A stretch of DNA of 64,000 bases, from NCBI GenBank assembly GCA_963775315.1, contig CAVZIN010000006.1, positions 1 through 64,000 on the forward strand. Reading direction: 5' to 3'. The position numbers were made by a program, and so were the translations under genes. Origin of the DNA: CAWGHZ01 sp963775315. GTDB taxonomy: Bacteria > Pseudomonadota > Alphaproteobacteria > MPNO01 > DASWLB01. Positions within the stretch are counted from its first letter, which is position 1. Each line of letters opens with the position of its first letter. The notes below the pieces were generated by a model, which was not told the origin of the DNA, did no database searches, and saw only the letters and a list, made by a program, of their open reading frames with translations. Below are positions 24,214-32,125 of the stretch, one piece after another.

Positions 24214-24836
24214 GTTGCGGTCGCGATAGAGGACGGGCGAGAAGCAGTTTTTCCAGCGCCGACTGATCTTGGGCGGGATAACCGTCGCTTCGAAGTTGCG
24301 GCGGACCGCTTTGCTGTCATAGCCCTTGTCCCCCTGCACGATTGCAGCCTCAGGCGTTCGGCCGAGGTGCGGGTCTGCGGCCGTGCAATCGGCCCTTTGG
24401 CCACCATTCTGGAGGAACGCGACGGGGCGGCAAAAGGCATCCGCGAGGGCGTGGGTCCTGGTGGTGCATCCGCCGTGCGAGCGGCCAATCGCCCGGCTGC
24501 CTTCCCCTTTTCCGCCTCCGGCGCAGCGATGAGCCTGACCGCCGGGGTGTCGTTCAGCATCGTCGCACAGGGCTCGCTTGTGGCCACGAGGGAAAGGAAG
24601 ATGCGTTCTCACACGCCCTTGTCGACCAAACGCACCAAGCGGTTGTACGGCGTCTTGTGTGGCCCGTAGACCGGAAGCGCATCCTTCCAGCGGCATCCCG
24701 AGCGCCGCACGAGGGCGATCCCACTGATCACCCGCCGGTGGTTGACCCGCGCCACGTCCTGCGTGTCGTCCGGCCGCAGCGGCACAAGGTGCGCGAACTG
24801 ATCGTGGCTGAGCCATTTCACGTCCGTCATTGCCAC
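24214..24836 (-). pseudogene. IS5-family transposase remnant, frameshifted and truncated
   Basis: The N-terminal part (24609–24836) reads MTDVKWLSHDQFAHLVPLRP … RVNHRRVISGIALVRRSGCR … YGPHKTPYNRLVR, a typical IS5-family start. The rest is spread over shifted frames, with GDKGYDSKAVRRNFEA and ISRRWKNCFSPVLYRDRN preserving the second catalytic region. Homology stops near 24214, before the ERFFxxLK segment, so the C-terminus is gone. It differs from the intact IS5-family copy at 7792–8629. The sequence between about 24088 and 24213 and from 24837 to 25037 shows nothing else I can name. Confidence 0.75.
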
Positions 24837-25037
24837 CCTCCCGCAGTTTGGAGAGGTGAATCACATCCGGCACAATTCAGGAATCCCTTTACTGGGTCCG
24901 GAGCCTAATGGTCCCAGACCCGCTTTCGCCATAGCTCGACCCCCTTCCAGCGCTTGAGCAGCTTACTCCGATTAAGGCAGCCTTTACATCCCTGCCATAG
25001 CCTCGTGATCCATACGCATAGCGCGGGACGGGACAAG

Positions 25038-26030
25038 ATGAGCGCAAAGGCGCAACGGGCCGGCGACATCGACGGGGGCGGCGACGCATCGTCCGCCGCA
25101 TTGCCCGCCCCACCGGCGGCCTCGCTCCGGGCCCGGCTCGCCGCCTGGTGGGACGGAGCGCCGACCGCCCCGCACCCGGCACCGGCCACGGCTGCGAACG
25201 GCAAGGCCGCCGCGCACCCAGCCAAGGGGGCCGGCCGCGCATTGTCCGCCACTGCCGGTGCCTGGCCGCCCGCCCGGATCGAGATCGCGAGCCTGTTGTG
25301 GGGCGAGGGGTTTGTCGGGCCGCTCGGCGGCGATGCGATCTCGGCGTTGGCCGAGCCGCTCGCCCTCGAGGCCGGCGAAGTACTGCTCGACGTTTCCGCC
25401 GGGCTCGGCGGGGCGGCGCGGGCGCTCGCCGCGCGCCACCACCTCCGCGTCACTGCGATGGTACCGTCGGCCGGATTCGCCGCCGCCGCCGCCGCGCTGT
25501 CGGAGGCGCTCGGCACCGGCAAGGAGGTCGCGACCGCCGGGTACGATCCTCGCACCGCCGACTTCAAGCGCGGTGTCGCGGACGCGGCGCTGGCGCACGA
25601 GCTGCTCTCGACGCTCGAGGACAAGGAGGCGCTGCTGCGGCGCGTCGCGTTGGCGATGAAGCCCCAGGGTCGCCTCCTGATCGCCGACTACATGCTTTCC
25701 GGGCGAACGCCCGGCGCGACCGTGGCCGGGTGGGCGGCGGTCGACCCCGCGCCAGTCCACCCGTGGACCCTGGACGATGCGCGGAAGTGCCTGGCCAAGC
25801 TGCACATCGACGTGACCGCGGCCAACGACGAGACGGCCCGGCTGCGCGCCGCGATCACCGGCGGGCTCGACGCCTTCGTGAAGTCAGCCGACGCGGGCGC
25901 GCTGACCCCCGACCGCGCGAAGCATCTGGCGCGCGAGATCGCCCTCTGGGCGAGCCGCAAGGAGGCGCTCGACGCCGGCGAGCTCCGCTTTGTCTGCCTC
26001 TACGGCGAGAAGGCCGGCGAGCCGGGCTAG
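25038..26030 (+). CDS. SAM-dependent methyltransferase-like protein
   Basis: 330 residues from the ATG at 25038 (GGGACGGGACAAG upstream). The first ~80 residues are an Ala/Pro-rich, probably disordered region; residues ~110–330 look like a class I methyltransferase. Motif I is VLLDVSAGLGGAARALA, and the VALAMKPQGRLLIADYML segment matches the post-motif-III strand common in these enzymes. The substrate is unknown. Its TAG stop lies inside the GCTAGC duplicated by the IS481-family insertion that follows, so the original 3' context has been replaced without changing the protein. Confidence 0.7.
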   Translation: MSAKAQRAGDIDGGGDASSAALPAPPAASLRARLAAWWDGAPTAPHPAPATAANGKAAAHPAKGAGRALSATAGAWPPARIEIASLLWGEGFVGPLGGDAISALAEPLALEAGEVLLDVSAGLGGAARALAARHHLRVTAMVPSAGFAAAAAALSEALGTGKEVATAGYDPRTADFKRGVADAALAHELLSTLEDKEALLRRVALAMKPQGRLLIADYMLSGRTPGATVAGWAAVDPAPVHPWTLDDARKCLAKLHIDVTAANDETARLRAAITGGLDAFVKSADAGALTPDRAKHLAREIALWASRKEALDAGELRFVCLYGEKAGEPG

Positions 26031-26031
26031 C

Positions 26032-27066
26032 TGTGATCCCTCAATAGGTTGTCCATCCGGGGCCGAATCTCGGATGCTGATGGGTGTCGAAGCCTGTCAG
26101 CGATGAGAAGGGGGCCCCGGATGAACGTCCACAAGAATGCAAGACTGACGCCCCGCGGTCGAGAGCGGATCGTGCGCCTGGTCATCGAGGGCGGGCAAAC
26201 GCCGGAGGCCGTCAGCGAAGCCGTAGGCGTTTGCCCGCGCACGGTGCGCAAGTGGCTGGTCCGCTACCGGGCCGAAGGTCCAGCCGGCCTCGTCGATCGC
26301 TCGTCGCGGCCGCATCGATTGCGCAAGCCGACGCCCGAACCCGTCGTTGCGCGCATCGTCGAGCTGCGCCGGCAGCGCTGGACCGGCGCCCACATCGCCG
26401 GCGAGGTCGGCGTCTCCCCGGCTACAGTGAGCCGGGTGCTGAAGCGCGCCGGTCTCAACCGCCTGAAAGCGTTCGAACCCGTCGAGCCCGTGCGCCGCTA
26501 CGAGCGCGCCAATCCGGGCGAGCTCATCCATATCGATATCAAGAAGCTCGGCCGCTTCGCCCGCGTCGGCCACCGCATCAACGCCGATCGAACCACCCGC
26601 ACGCGGGGCATCGGCTGGGAGTTCGTTCACGTTGCGATCGACGACGCCTCGCGCGTCGCATTCGTCGAGATCAAGCCCGACGAACGCAAGGAAAGCGCCG
26701 TCGTCTTCCTGAGCGCCGCCGTCGCCTACTACAAGGGCCTCGGCATCACCATCGAGTGCGTCATGACCGACAACGGCTCCTGCTACCGCTCCAAGGCCTT
26801 CCGCAAGGCCACTCGCCGGCTCGGGCTCAGGCACATCTTCACCAAACCCTACACCCCCAAGACCAACGGCAAGGCCGAGCGCTTCATCCAGACCGCGCTC
26901 CGCGAATGGGCCTACGCCATCGCCTATCCCACCTCGGACCACCGGGCCGCCGAGATGCCAACCTGGCTCCACCGCTACAACTGGCACCGACCACATGGTA
27001 GCTTGAAAGCCCAACCCCCCATCAGCCGCCTCGGTCTAACCGAGGACAACCTGTTGAGGCTCCACA
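26032..27066 (+). mobile_element. IS481-family insertion sequence, 1,035 bp, complete
   Basis: Inverted repeats begin TGTGATCCCTCAATAGGTTG on the left and TGTGGAGCCTCAACAGGTTG read inward from the right, about 17 of 20 matching. A 6-bp duplication GCTAGC flanks the element at 26026–26031 and 27067–27072. A single intact transposase fills the element. IS481-family ends commonly begin with TGT, as here. Confidence 0.9.
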
Positions 27067-27071
27067 GCTAG
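26121..27071 (+). CDS. IS481-family transposase
   Basis: 316 residues from the ATG at 26121. Two N-terminal helix-turn-helix units (EAVSEAVGVCPRTVRKWLVR; GEVGVSPATVSRVLKRAG) precede a DDE integrase core: IHIDIKKLGRFARV, VHVAIDDASRVAFVEI, CVMTDNGSCYRSKAF and the glutamate in TNGKAERFIQTALREW. The C-terminal YNWHRPHGSLKAQPPISRL is characteristic. The TAG stop is not in the element itself but in the duplicated target GCTAGC at the right junction, so the protein's end depends on the insertion site. Confidence 0.93.
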   Translation: MNVHKNARLTPRGRERIVRLVIEGGQTPEAVSEAVGVCPRTVRKWLVRYRAEGPAGLVDRSSRPHRLRKPTPEPVVARIVELRRQRWTGAHIAGEVGVSPATVSRVLKRAGLNRLKAFEPVEPVRRYERANPGELIHIDIKKLGRFARVGHRINADRTTRTRGIGWEFVHVAIDDASRVAFVEIKPDERKESAVVFLSAAVAYYKGLGITIECVMTDNGSCYRSKAFRKATRRLGLRHIFTKPYTPKTNGKAERFIQTALREWAYAIAYPTSDHRAAEMPTWLHRYNWHRPHGSLKAQPPISRLGLTEDNLLRLHS

Positions 27072-27114
27072 CGCGTCGCCGGCCCCGCCATCGGAGATGT
27101 CGGAAGATGGTCCC

Positions 27115-27154
27115 GGGTCTGCGGCGCGTCACGTTCGTGCTGCGCCGCAGACCC
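27115..27154. repeat. Long extragenic palindrome (REP-like)
   Basis: A 13-bp perfect stem, GGGTCTGCGGCGC (27115–27127) and GCGCCGCAGACCC (27142–27154), with a 14-nt loop. It lies between the IS481 element and rpmJ, in a spacer without a supportable gene. Such dyads are often dispersed repeats in alphaproteobacterial genomes; only this copy was seen here. Confidence 0.55.
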
Positions 27155-27327
27155 AGGATGAGAGGCTGGATTTTGCGGCTTACGGCGGATCGTTCGGATC
27201 GATTTTTGCGGAAGCACGATTGCGCGAATTCGCCCCATTTTCCGCCCTTCCGCGCGTTGACAGGGGCTGCCGCCGCCGCTATGGTCCGGCGCTTTCCTGA
27301 ACCCGCCCCCCAACACCGAGCCGGCCC

Positions 27328-27453
27328 ATGAAGATCGTCAACTCGATCAAGTCCATCAAGAAGCGGCACAAGGACTGCCGCGTCGTGCGCCGTCGCGGGC
27401 GGGTCTACGTCATCAACAAGACCAACCGGCGCTTCAAGGCGCGCCAGGGCTAG
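27328..27453 (+). CDS. rpmJ: 50S ribosomal protein L36, cysteine-poor form
   Basis: 41 residues beginning MKIVNSIKSIKKRHKDCRVV and ending FKARQG. It is the zinc-free ('C-minus') L36 form, with one cysteine instead of the CxxC…C…H zinc site, and of the length usual in alphaproteobacteria. It is a component of the large ribosomal subunit. It stands alone, as this paralogue usually does, outside the main ribosomal-protein operons. Confidence 0.93.
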   Translation: MKIVNSIKSIKKRHKDCRVVRRRGRVYVINKTNRRFKARQG

Positions 27454-27477
27454 CAGCCGCCCGAGCCTCCGCCCACG

Positions 27478-27498
27478 CCTTTCCCTTGCAGGGAAAGG
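27478..27498. terminator. Hairpin after rpmJ
   Basis: CCTTTCCC-TTGCA-GGGAAAGG forms an 8-bp perfect stem 24 bp after the rpmJ stop. There is no T-run, so it may be an RNA-stabilising or REP-type hairpin rather than a true intrinsic terminator. Confidence 0.4.
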
Positions 27499-27520
27499 GC
27501 AAGTCGGCGTAACTCAACCC

Positions 27521-29008
27521 ATGCGCATGCCGGTACCCGATGCGGGCACGATCGCCTGCCGGGGCGAGATCGCGCGGCGCCTTGCCGCGCTTGTCGCCCC
27601 CGGCGGCGTCATCGCCGACGAGGCGACGCTCCGCGCCTACGAATGCGACGGGCTCACCGCCTACCGCACCCCGCCGATGATCGCCGTCCTGCCCGAGACC
27701 ACGGCCGAAGTGGCCGCGGTGCTCGCCGCTTGCCGCGAGATGGGGGTGAAGGTGGTGCCGCGCGGCGCGGGCACGTCGCTTTCGGGCGGCGCCCTGCCGC
27801 TCGCCGACGGCGTGCTGGTCGGGATGGGCAAGTTCAACCGCATCCTGGAGGTCGACTACGCCAACCGCTGCGCGGTGGTGCAGCCGGGCGTGCCGAACCT
27901 CGCCATTTCCAACGCCGTCGCGGCCGCCGGCTTCTATTACGCCCCCGATCCGTCGAGCCAGATCGCCTGCACCATCGGCGGCAACGTCGCCGAGAACTCG
28001 GGCGGGGTGCATTGCCTGAAGTACGGGCTGACCACCAACAACATCACCGGGGTCGAGCTCGTGCTGATGTCGGGCGAGGTGATCCGGCTCGGCGGCAAGG
28101 CGCTGGAGACGGACGGGTACGATCTGCTGGGCATCGTCACCGGCTCCGAGGGGCTGCTCGGCATCGTCACGGAGGTGACCGTCCGGCTGCTGCGGAAGCC
28201 CGCCACGGCGCGGGCCCTGCTGGTCGGCTTCCCGTCGAGCGAGCAGGCGGGCGACTGCGTTTCCGCCATACTCGCCGCCGGCATCATCCCGGGCGGGATG
28301 GAGATGATGGACCGGCCGGCCATCAAGGCCGCCGAGGACTTCGTCCACGCCGGCTATCCGACCGAGGCCGGGGCCCTCCTGATCGTCGAGCTCGACGGGC
28401 CCGAGATCGAAGTCGACCACCTGGTCGCACGGGTGGGCGACATCGCCACCGCCCACGGGGCGCTCGGCGTGCGCGCGTCGTCCGGCGAGGACGAGAGGCT
28501 GCGCTTCTGGGCCGGGCGCAAGGCCGCCTTTCCCGCGATGGGGCGGCTTTCGCCCGACTATTACTGCATGGACGGCACCATCCCGCGCCGGCGCCTCGCC
28601 GAGGTGCTGCACGGCATCGCCCAGCTGTCGCGCCGCCACGGGCTCGGCGTCGCCAACGTGTTCCACGCAGGCGACGGTAACCTGCACCCGCTGATCCTCT
28701 ACGACGCCAACAAGCCGGGCGAGATCGAGACGGCCGAGGCGTTCGGCGCCGACATCTTGCGGCTCTGCGTCGAGGTCGGCGGCGTGCTGACCGGCGAGCA
28801 CGGGGTCGGCGTCGAAAAGCGGGACCTGATGGGCGCGATGTTCGACGAGGTCGACCTCGCCCAGCAGCAGCGCATCAAGTGCGCGTTCGACGCCGACTTG
28901 CTGCTCAACCCGGGAAAGGTGTTCCCCACCCTGCATCGCTGCGCCGAGCTCGGCCGCGTCCACGTCCACGGCGGCGAGCTGCGCCACGCGCACCTGCCGC
29001 GGTTCTGA
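27521..29008 (+). CDS. glcD: Glycolate oxidase FAD-linked subunit GlcD
   Basis: 495 residues. The FAD-binding PCMH domain is clear (VVPRGAGTSLSGGALP; PDPSSQIACTIGGNVAENSG; ITGSEG-type loop VTGSEGLLGIVTEVTV), followed by the FAD-oxidase C-terminal domain with FHAGDGNLHPLI and GGVLTGEHGVGVEKR. GlcD with GlcE and GlcF oxidises glycolate to glyoxylate and passes electrons to the membrane quinone pool. The start at 27521 lacks a good ribosome-binding site; an ATG two codons on is an alternative. glcE follows after 2 bp. Confidence 0.95.
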   Translation: MRMPVPDAGTIACRGEIARRLAALVAPGGVIADEATLRAYECDGLTAYRTPPMIAVLPETTAEVAAVLAACREMGVKVVPRGAGTSLSGGALPLADGVLVGMGKFNRILEVDYANRCAVVQPGVPNLAISNAVAAAGFYYAPDPSSQIACTIGGNVAENSGGVHCLKYGLTTNNITGVELVLMSGEVIRLGGKALETDGYDLLGIVTGSEGLLGIVTEVTVRLLRKPATARALLVGFPSSEQAGDCVSAILAAGIIPGGMEMMDRPAIKAAEDFVHAGYPTEAGALLIVELDGPEIEVDHLVARVGDIATAHGALGVRASSGEDERLRFWAGRKAAFPAMGRLSPDYYCMDGTIPRRRLAEVLHGIAQLSRRHGLGVANVFHAGDGNLHPLILYDANKPGEIETAEAFGADILRLCVEVGGVLTGEHGVGVEKRDLMGAMFDEVDLAQQQRIKCAFDADLLLNPGKVFPTLHRCAELGRVHVHGGELRHAHLPRF

Positions 29009-29010
29009 CG

Positions 29011-30261
29011 ATGGCCGAACTCGACACCGAGAGCGCCCTGCGCCCGGCGGACGAGGCGACGCTCGCCGAGGCCATTGCCGATCTGCTGGCGCGTGGCGAG
29101 TTGGTCGAGCTGATCGGCGGCGGCACCAAGCGCGGGCTCGGCCGGCCCGACATGCCGCGCCTGCGGCTCGAAACCGCCGCCTTCTCCGGCATCCGCATGT
29201 ACGAGCCCGAGGAGCTGGTGATGTCGGCGGGCGCGGCGACGCCAGTCGCCGAGATCGAGGCGGAGCTCGCGCGGCACCGCCAGATGCTCGCCTTCGAGCC
29301 GCCGGACGTGGCATTGCTCTACGGCGCCTCGGGACGCGGCACGATCGGCGGCGCGTTCGCCGCCAATCTGGCAGGGCCGCGCCGCGTTCGCGCCGGCGCC
29401 GCGCGCGACCACATCCTGGGCGTCCGCGCGGTCGGCGGTCGCGGCGAGCCGTTCAAGGCCGGCGGGCGGGTGGTAAAGAACGTCACCGGCTACGACGTGC
29501 CGAAGCTGGTCGCCGGCTCGCTCGGCACGCTCGCGGTAATGTGCGAGGTGACCTTCCGCGTGCTGCCCGCGCCGGAAACGACGGCGACGCTGCTGGTCTG
29601 CGGCGCGGGCGACAGGGACCTGATGGCCGCGATGGGCGAAGCGCTGGCAAGCCCGCACGACGTCTCAGCCGCGACGACCCTCTCGGGCGCGGTCGCCGCG
29701 CAGTCGCGCGTTCCGGTTGTCGCCGCCCTCGCCGCGCCCGTCGCGGCGCTGCGGGTCGAGGGGTTCGGACCGTCGGTCGCCGCGCGCGTCGCCGCGCTCA
29801 AGGAGCTGCTCGGCGGGTCCCGCGAGATCGCGACGCTCGACGGGGCGGAGAGCGACATGCTGTGGCGCGAGATTCGCGACCTGGCCGCCTTCGCGCCCGA
29901 CGCGCCGCTCGGGCACGAGCGCTGCATCTGGCGGGTGTCGATCCCGGGCGCCGCGGCGGCCGGGGCACTCGACGCCATCGGCCACGAAACAGATTATGCG
30001 TGCGTCGCGGACTGGGGCGGCGGCAGGCTCTGGCTCGCCGTGCCGGAAGGAATTGGCGACGCACACGCCCCGGCCATTCGGGCAGCTGCCGCGGCCGCAG
30101 GCGGCCACTCGGTGCTGGTCCGCGCACCGGACGGGATCCGTCGCGCCGTCCCCCCCTTCCCGACCCAGCCCGCGGCGCTTGCCGCCCTCACCGCGCGCGT
30201 CAAGTCGGCGTTCGACCCGCACGGCGTACTCAACCCCGGCCGCATGTACGAAGGGGTGTGA
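29011..30261 (+). CDS. glcE: Glycolate oxidase subunit GlcE
   Basis: 416 residues from the ATG at 29011; the open frame upstream lies inside glcD. A single FAD-binding domain, shorter and more divergent than GlcD: ELIGGGTKRGLGRP, GASGRGTIGGAFAANLAGPR, GGRVVKNVTGYDVPKLVAGS and GTLAVMCEVTFRVLP. The last residues (SAFDPHGVLNPGRMY) match the FAD-oxidase tail. It works only as part of the GlcDEF complex. Its TGA overlaps the glcF start (TGATG), indicating coupled translation. Confidence 0.95.
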   Translation: MAELDTESALRPADEATLAEAIADLLARGELVELIGGGTKRGLGRPDMPRLRLETAAFSGIRMYEPEELVMSAGAATPVAEIEAELARHRQMLAFEPPDVALLYGASGRGTIGGAFAANLAGPRRVRAGAARDHILGVRAVGGRGEPFKAGGRVVKNVTGYDVPKLVAGSLGTLAVMCEVTFRVLPAPETTATLLVCGAGDRDLMAAMGEALASPHDVSAATTLSGAVAAQSRVPVVAALAAPVAALRVEGFGPSVAARVAALKELLGGSREIATLDGAESDMLWREIRDLAAFAPDAPLGHERCIWRVSIPGAAAAGALDAIGHETDYACVADWGGGRLWLAVPEGIGDAHAPAIRAAAAAAGGHSVLVRAPDGIRRAVPPFPTQPAALAALTARVKSAFDPHGVLNPGRMYEGV

Positions 30262-31568
30262 TGCAGACGCGCTTCGCCCCCGAGCGGCTCGCCGCGGATT
30301 CGGACCTTGCCCAGTCCGACCACATCCTGCGCGCCTGCGTGCATTGCGGCTTCTGCACCGCGACCTGCCCGACCTATCTCGAGCTCGGCGACGAGCGCGA
30401 CAGCCCACGCGGGCGCATCTATCTCATCAAGGAGATGCTGGAGGCCGACCGGCCGCCGACGGCCGAGACGGTGACGCATATCGACCGCTGCCTCTCCTGC
30501 CTCGGCTGCATGACGACCTGCCCGTCCGGCGTCCACTACCAGCATCTGGTCGACCACGCGCGCGCCTTCGTCGAGGAGCGGTACGACCGGCCGGCCGCCG
30601 AGCGCGCGCTGCGCGCCGCCGTCGCTCGCGTGCTGCCGCACCCCGGAAGGTTTCGTGCCGCGCTGGCGCTCGGCCGGCTCGCCAAGCCCTTGGCCGGGAT
30701 GCTGCCCGCGCGGCTACGCCACGCCTTGACGCTGGTGCCGACCGGCGGCCAGGGCGCCGACCCCGCCGCACGACCGCGCGTCTTCGCCGCCGAAGGGACA
30801 CGGACCCGCCGCGTCGCGCTGCTCGCCGGCTGCGTGCAGCAGGCGCTCGCACCCGCGATCAACGCGGCGACGATACGGCTTCTCACCCGCCACGGCTGCG
30901 AGGTGGTGGTGGCGCAAGGCGGCGGCTGCTGCGGCGCGCTCGCGCATCATCTCGGTCGCACCGACGAAGGTCGCGATTACGCCCGCAGCAACGTCGCCGC
31001 CTGGACGCGCGAGATCGAGGCCGGCGGCCTCGACGCCATCGTCGTCAACGCCTCCGGGTGCGGCACGCAGGTCAAGGATTACGGCTTCCTGCTGCGCGAC
31101 GATGCCATCTGGGCGGAGCGCGCCGCGCGGATCTCCGCCCTCGCCCGCGACGTGACCGAGCTGATGGCGGAGATCGGGCTCGGCACCGCCGGCCATGCGC
31201 CGCGCCTCGCTGTCGCGTATCACGACGCCTGTTCCCTCCGCCACGGCCAGAAGGTGACCGCCCCGCCGCGCGCGCTCCTCGGCGCCGCCGGCTTCGCCGT
31301 CCGCGAGCCGGACGAGGGCCATGTCTGTTGCGGCTCGGCCGGGAGCTACAACCTGCTGCAGCCGGCGATGGCCGAGCGGCTGCGCGCACGGAAGGCGGGC
31401 CACCTCTCGGCGACCGGGGCCGAAATCGTCGCCGCCGGCAACATCGGCTGCATCATGCAACTCGAAGGCGCGACGCCGCAGCCGGTCGTGCACACGGTGG
31501 AGCTGCTCGACTGGGCGACCGGTGGCCCGCGGCCGCGGGCGCTCGCGTCGCTGGAGGGCGTGCCATGA
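30261..31568 (+). CDS. glcF: Glycolate oxidase iron-sulfur subunit GlcF
   Basis: 435 residues. Two 4Fe-4S ferredoxin motifs near the N-terminus, CVHCGFCTATCPTY and CLSCLGCMTTCPS, are followed by two cysteine-rich CCG domains (LAGCVQQALAPAIN with GGGCCGALAHHLG; YHDACSLRHGQ with GHVCCGSAGSYN). These carry electrons from the GlcD/GlcE flavins to quinone at the inner membrane. The stop overlaps the start of the TPR gene as ATGA, so the operon continues by one gene. Confidence 0.96.
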   Translation: MQTRFAPERLAADSDLAQSDHILRACVHCGFCTATCPTYLELGDERDSPRGRIYLIKEMLEADRPPTAETVTHIDRCLSCLGCMTTCPSGVHYQHLVDHARAFVEERYDRPAAERALRAAVARVLPHPGRFRAALALGRLAKPLAGMLPARLRHALTLVPTGGQGADPAARPRVFAAEGTRTRRVALLAGCVQQALAPAINAATIRLLTRHGCEVVVAQGGGCCGALAHHLGRTDEGRDYARSNVAAWTREIEAGGLDAIVVNASGCGTQVKDYGFLLRDDAIWAERAARISALARDVTELMAEIGLGTAGHAPRLAVAYHDACSLRHGQKVTAPPRALLGAAGFAVREPDEGHVCCGSAGSYNLLQPAMAERLRARKAGHLSATGAEIVAAGNIGCIMQLEGATPQPVVHTVELLDWATGGPRPRALASLEGVP

Positions 31569-32125
31569 CCCTGCCGAAGCTAATGCTGTGGATGGCGACG
31601 TTCGCGTCGCTCTGGATCGTCCAGCCGGCGTCGGCGTCACAGACGGACCCACGGCTCGACGCGCTGTTCCGTCGCCTCGCCCTCACCCGCGACACGACCG
31701 AGGCCGCGTCGCTCGAACAGGGGATCTGGACGATCTGGCTGCAGTCGGGCGATCCCAAGATCGACCGGCTGATGGCCGGCGGCCTGGCGGCGATGGACGC
31801 GGGCGACACCGATTCGGCGGAGGAGATCTTCGACGAGATCGTCGCCCAGGCGCCGGACTTCGCCGAGGGGTGGAACAAGCGCGCGACGCTGCGCTACATG
31901 ACGGGCGACTATGCCGGCTCGCTCGCCGACATCGAGCGGACTCTGGCGCTCGAGCCGCGCCATTTCGGCGCGCTATCCGGGATGGGGCTCGTCTATACCG
32001 CGCTCGGCGACGATGCGAAGGCGCTCGACGCCTTCCGCCGCGCGCTCAAGGTCGATCCGAACCTCGCCGGCGCGGCGGACCAGGTCCGGGCGCTCGAGGA
32101 CAAGCTCAAGGGCCGTGCGATCTAG
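31565..32125 (+). CDS. Secreted TPR-repeat protein in the glc operon
   Basis: 186 residues with an N-terminal signal sequence (LMLWMATFASLWIVQPASA) and about three TPR units across residues 75–170 (AEGWNKRATLRYMTGDYAGS; GALSGMGLVYTALGDDAKAL; AFRRALKVDPN). TPRs mediate protein–protein contacts; the periplasm is the likely location. It is translationally coupled to glcF, but TPR genes of this kind often ride in unrelated operons, so a link to glycolate use is uncertain. It ends 4 bp into the convergent lipoprotein gene. Confidence 0.85.
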   Translation: MTLPKLMLWMATFASLWIVQPASASQTDPRLDALFRRLALTRDTTEAASLEQGIWTIWLQSGDPKIDRLMAGGLAAMDAGDTDSAEEIFDEIVAQAPDFAEGWNKRATLRYMTGDYAGSLADIERTLALEPRHFGALSGMGLVYTALGDDAKALDAFRRALKVDPNLAGAADQVRALEDKLKGRAI

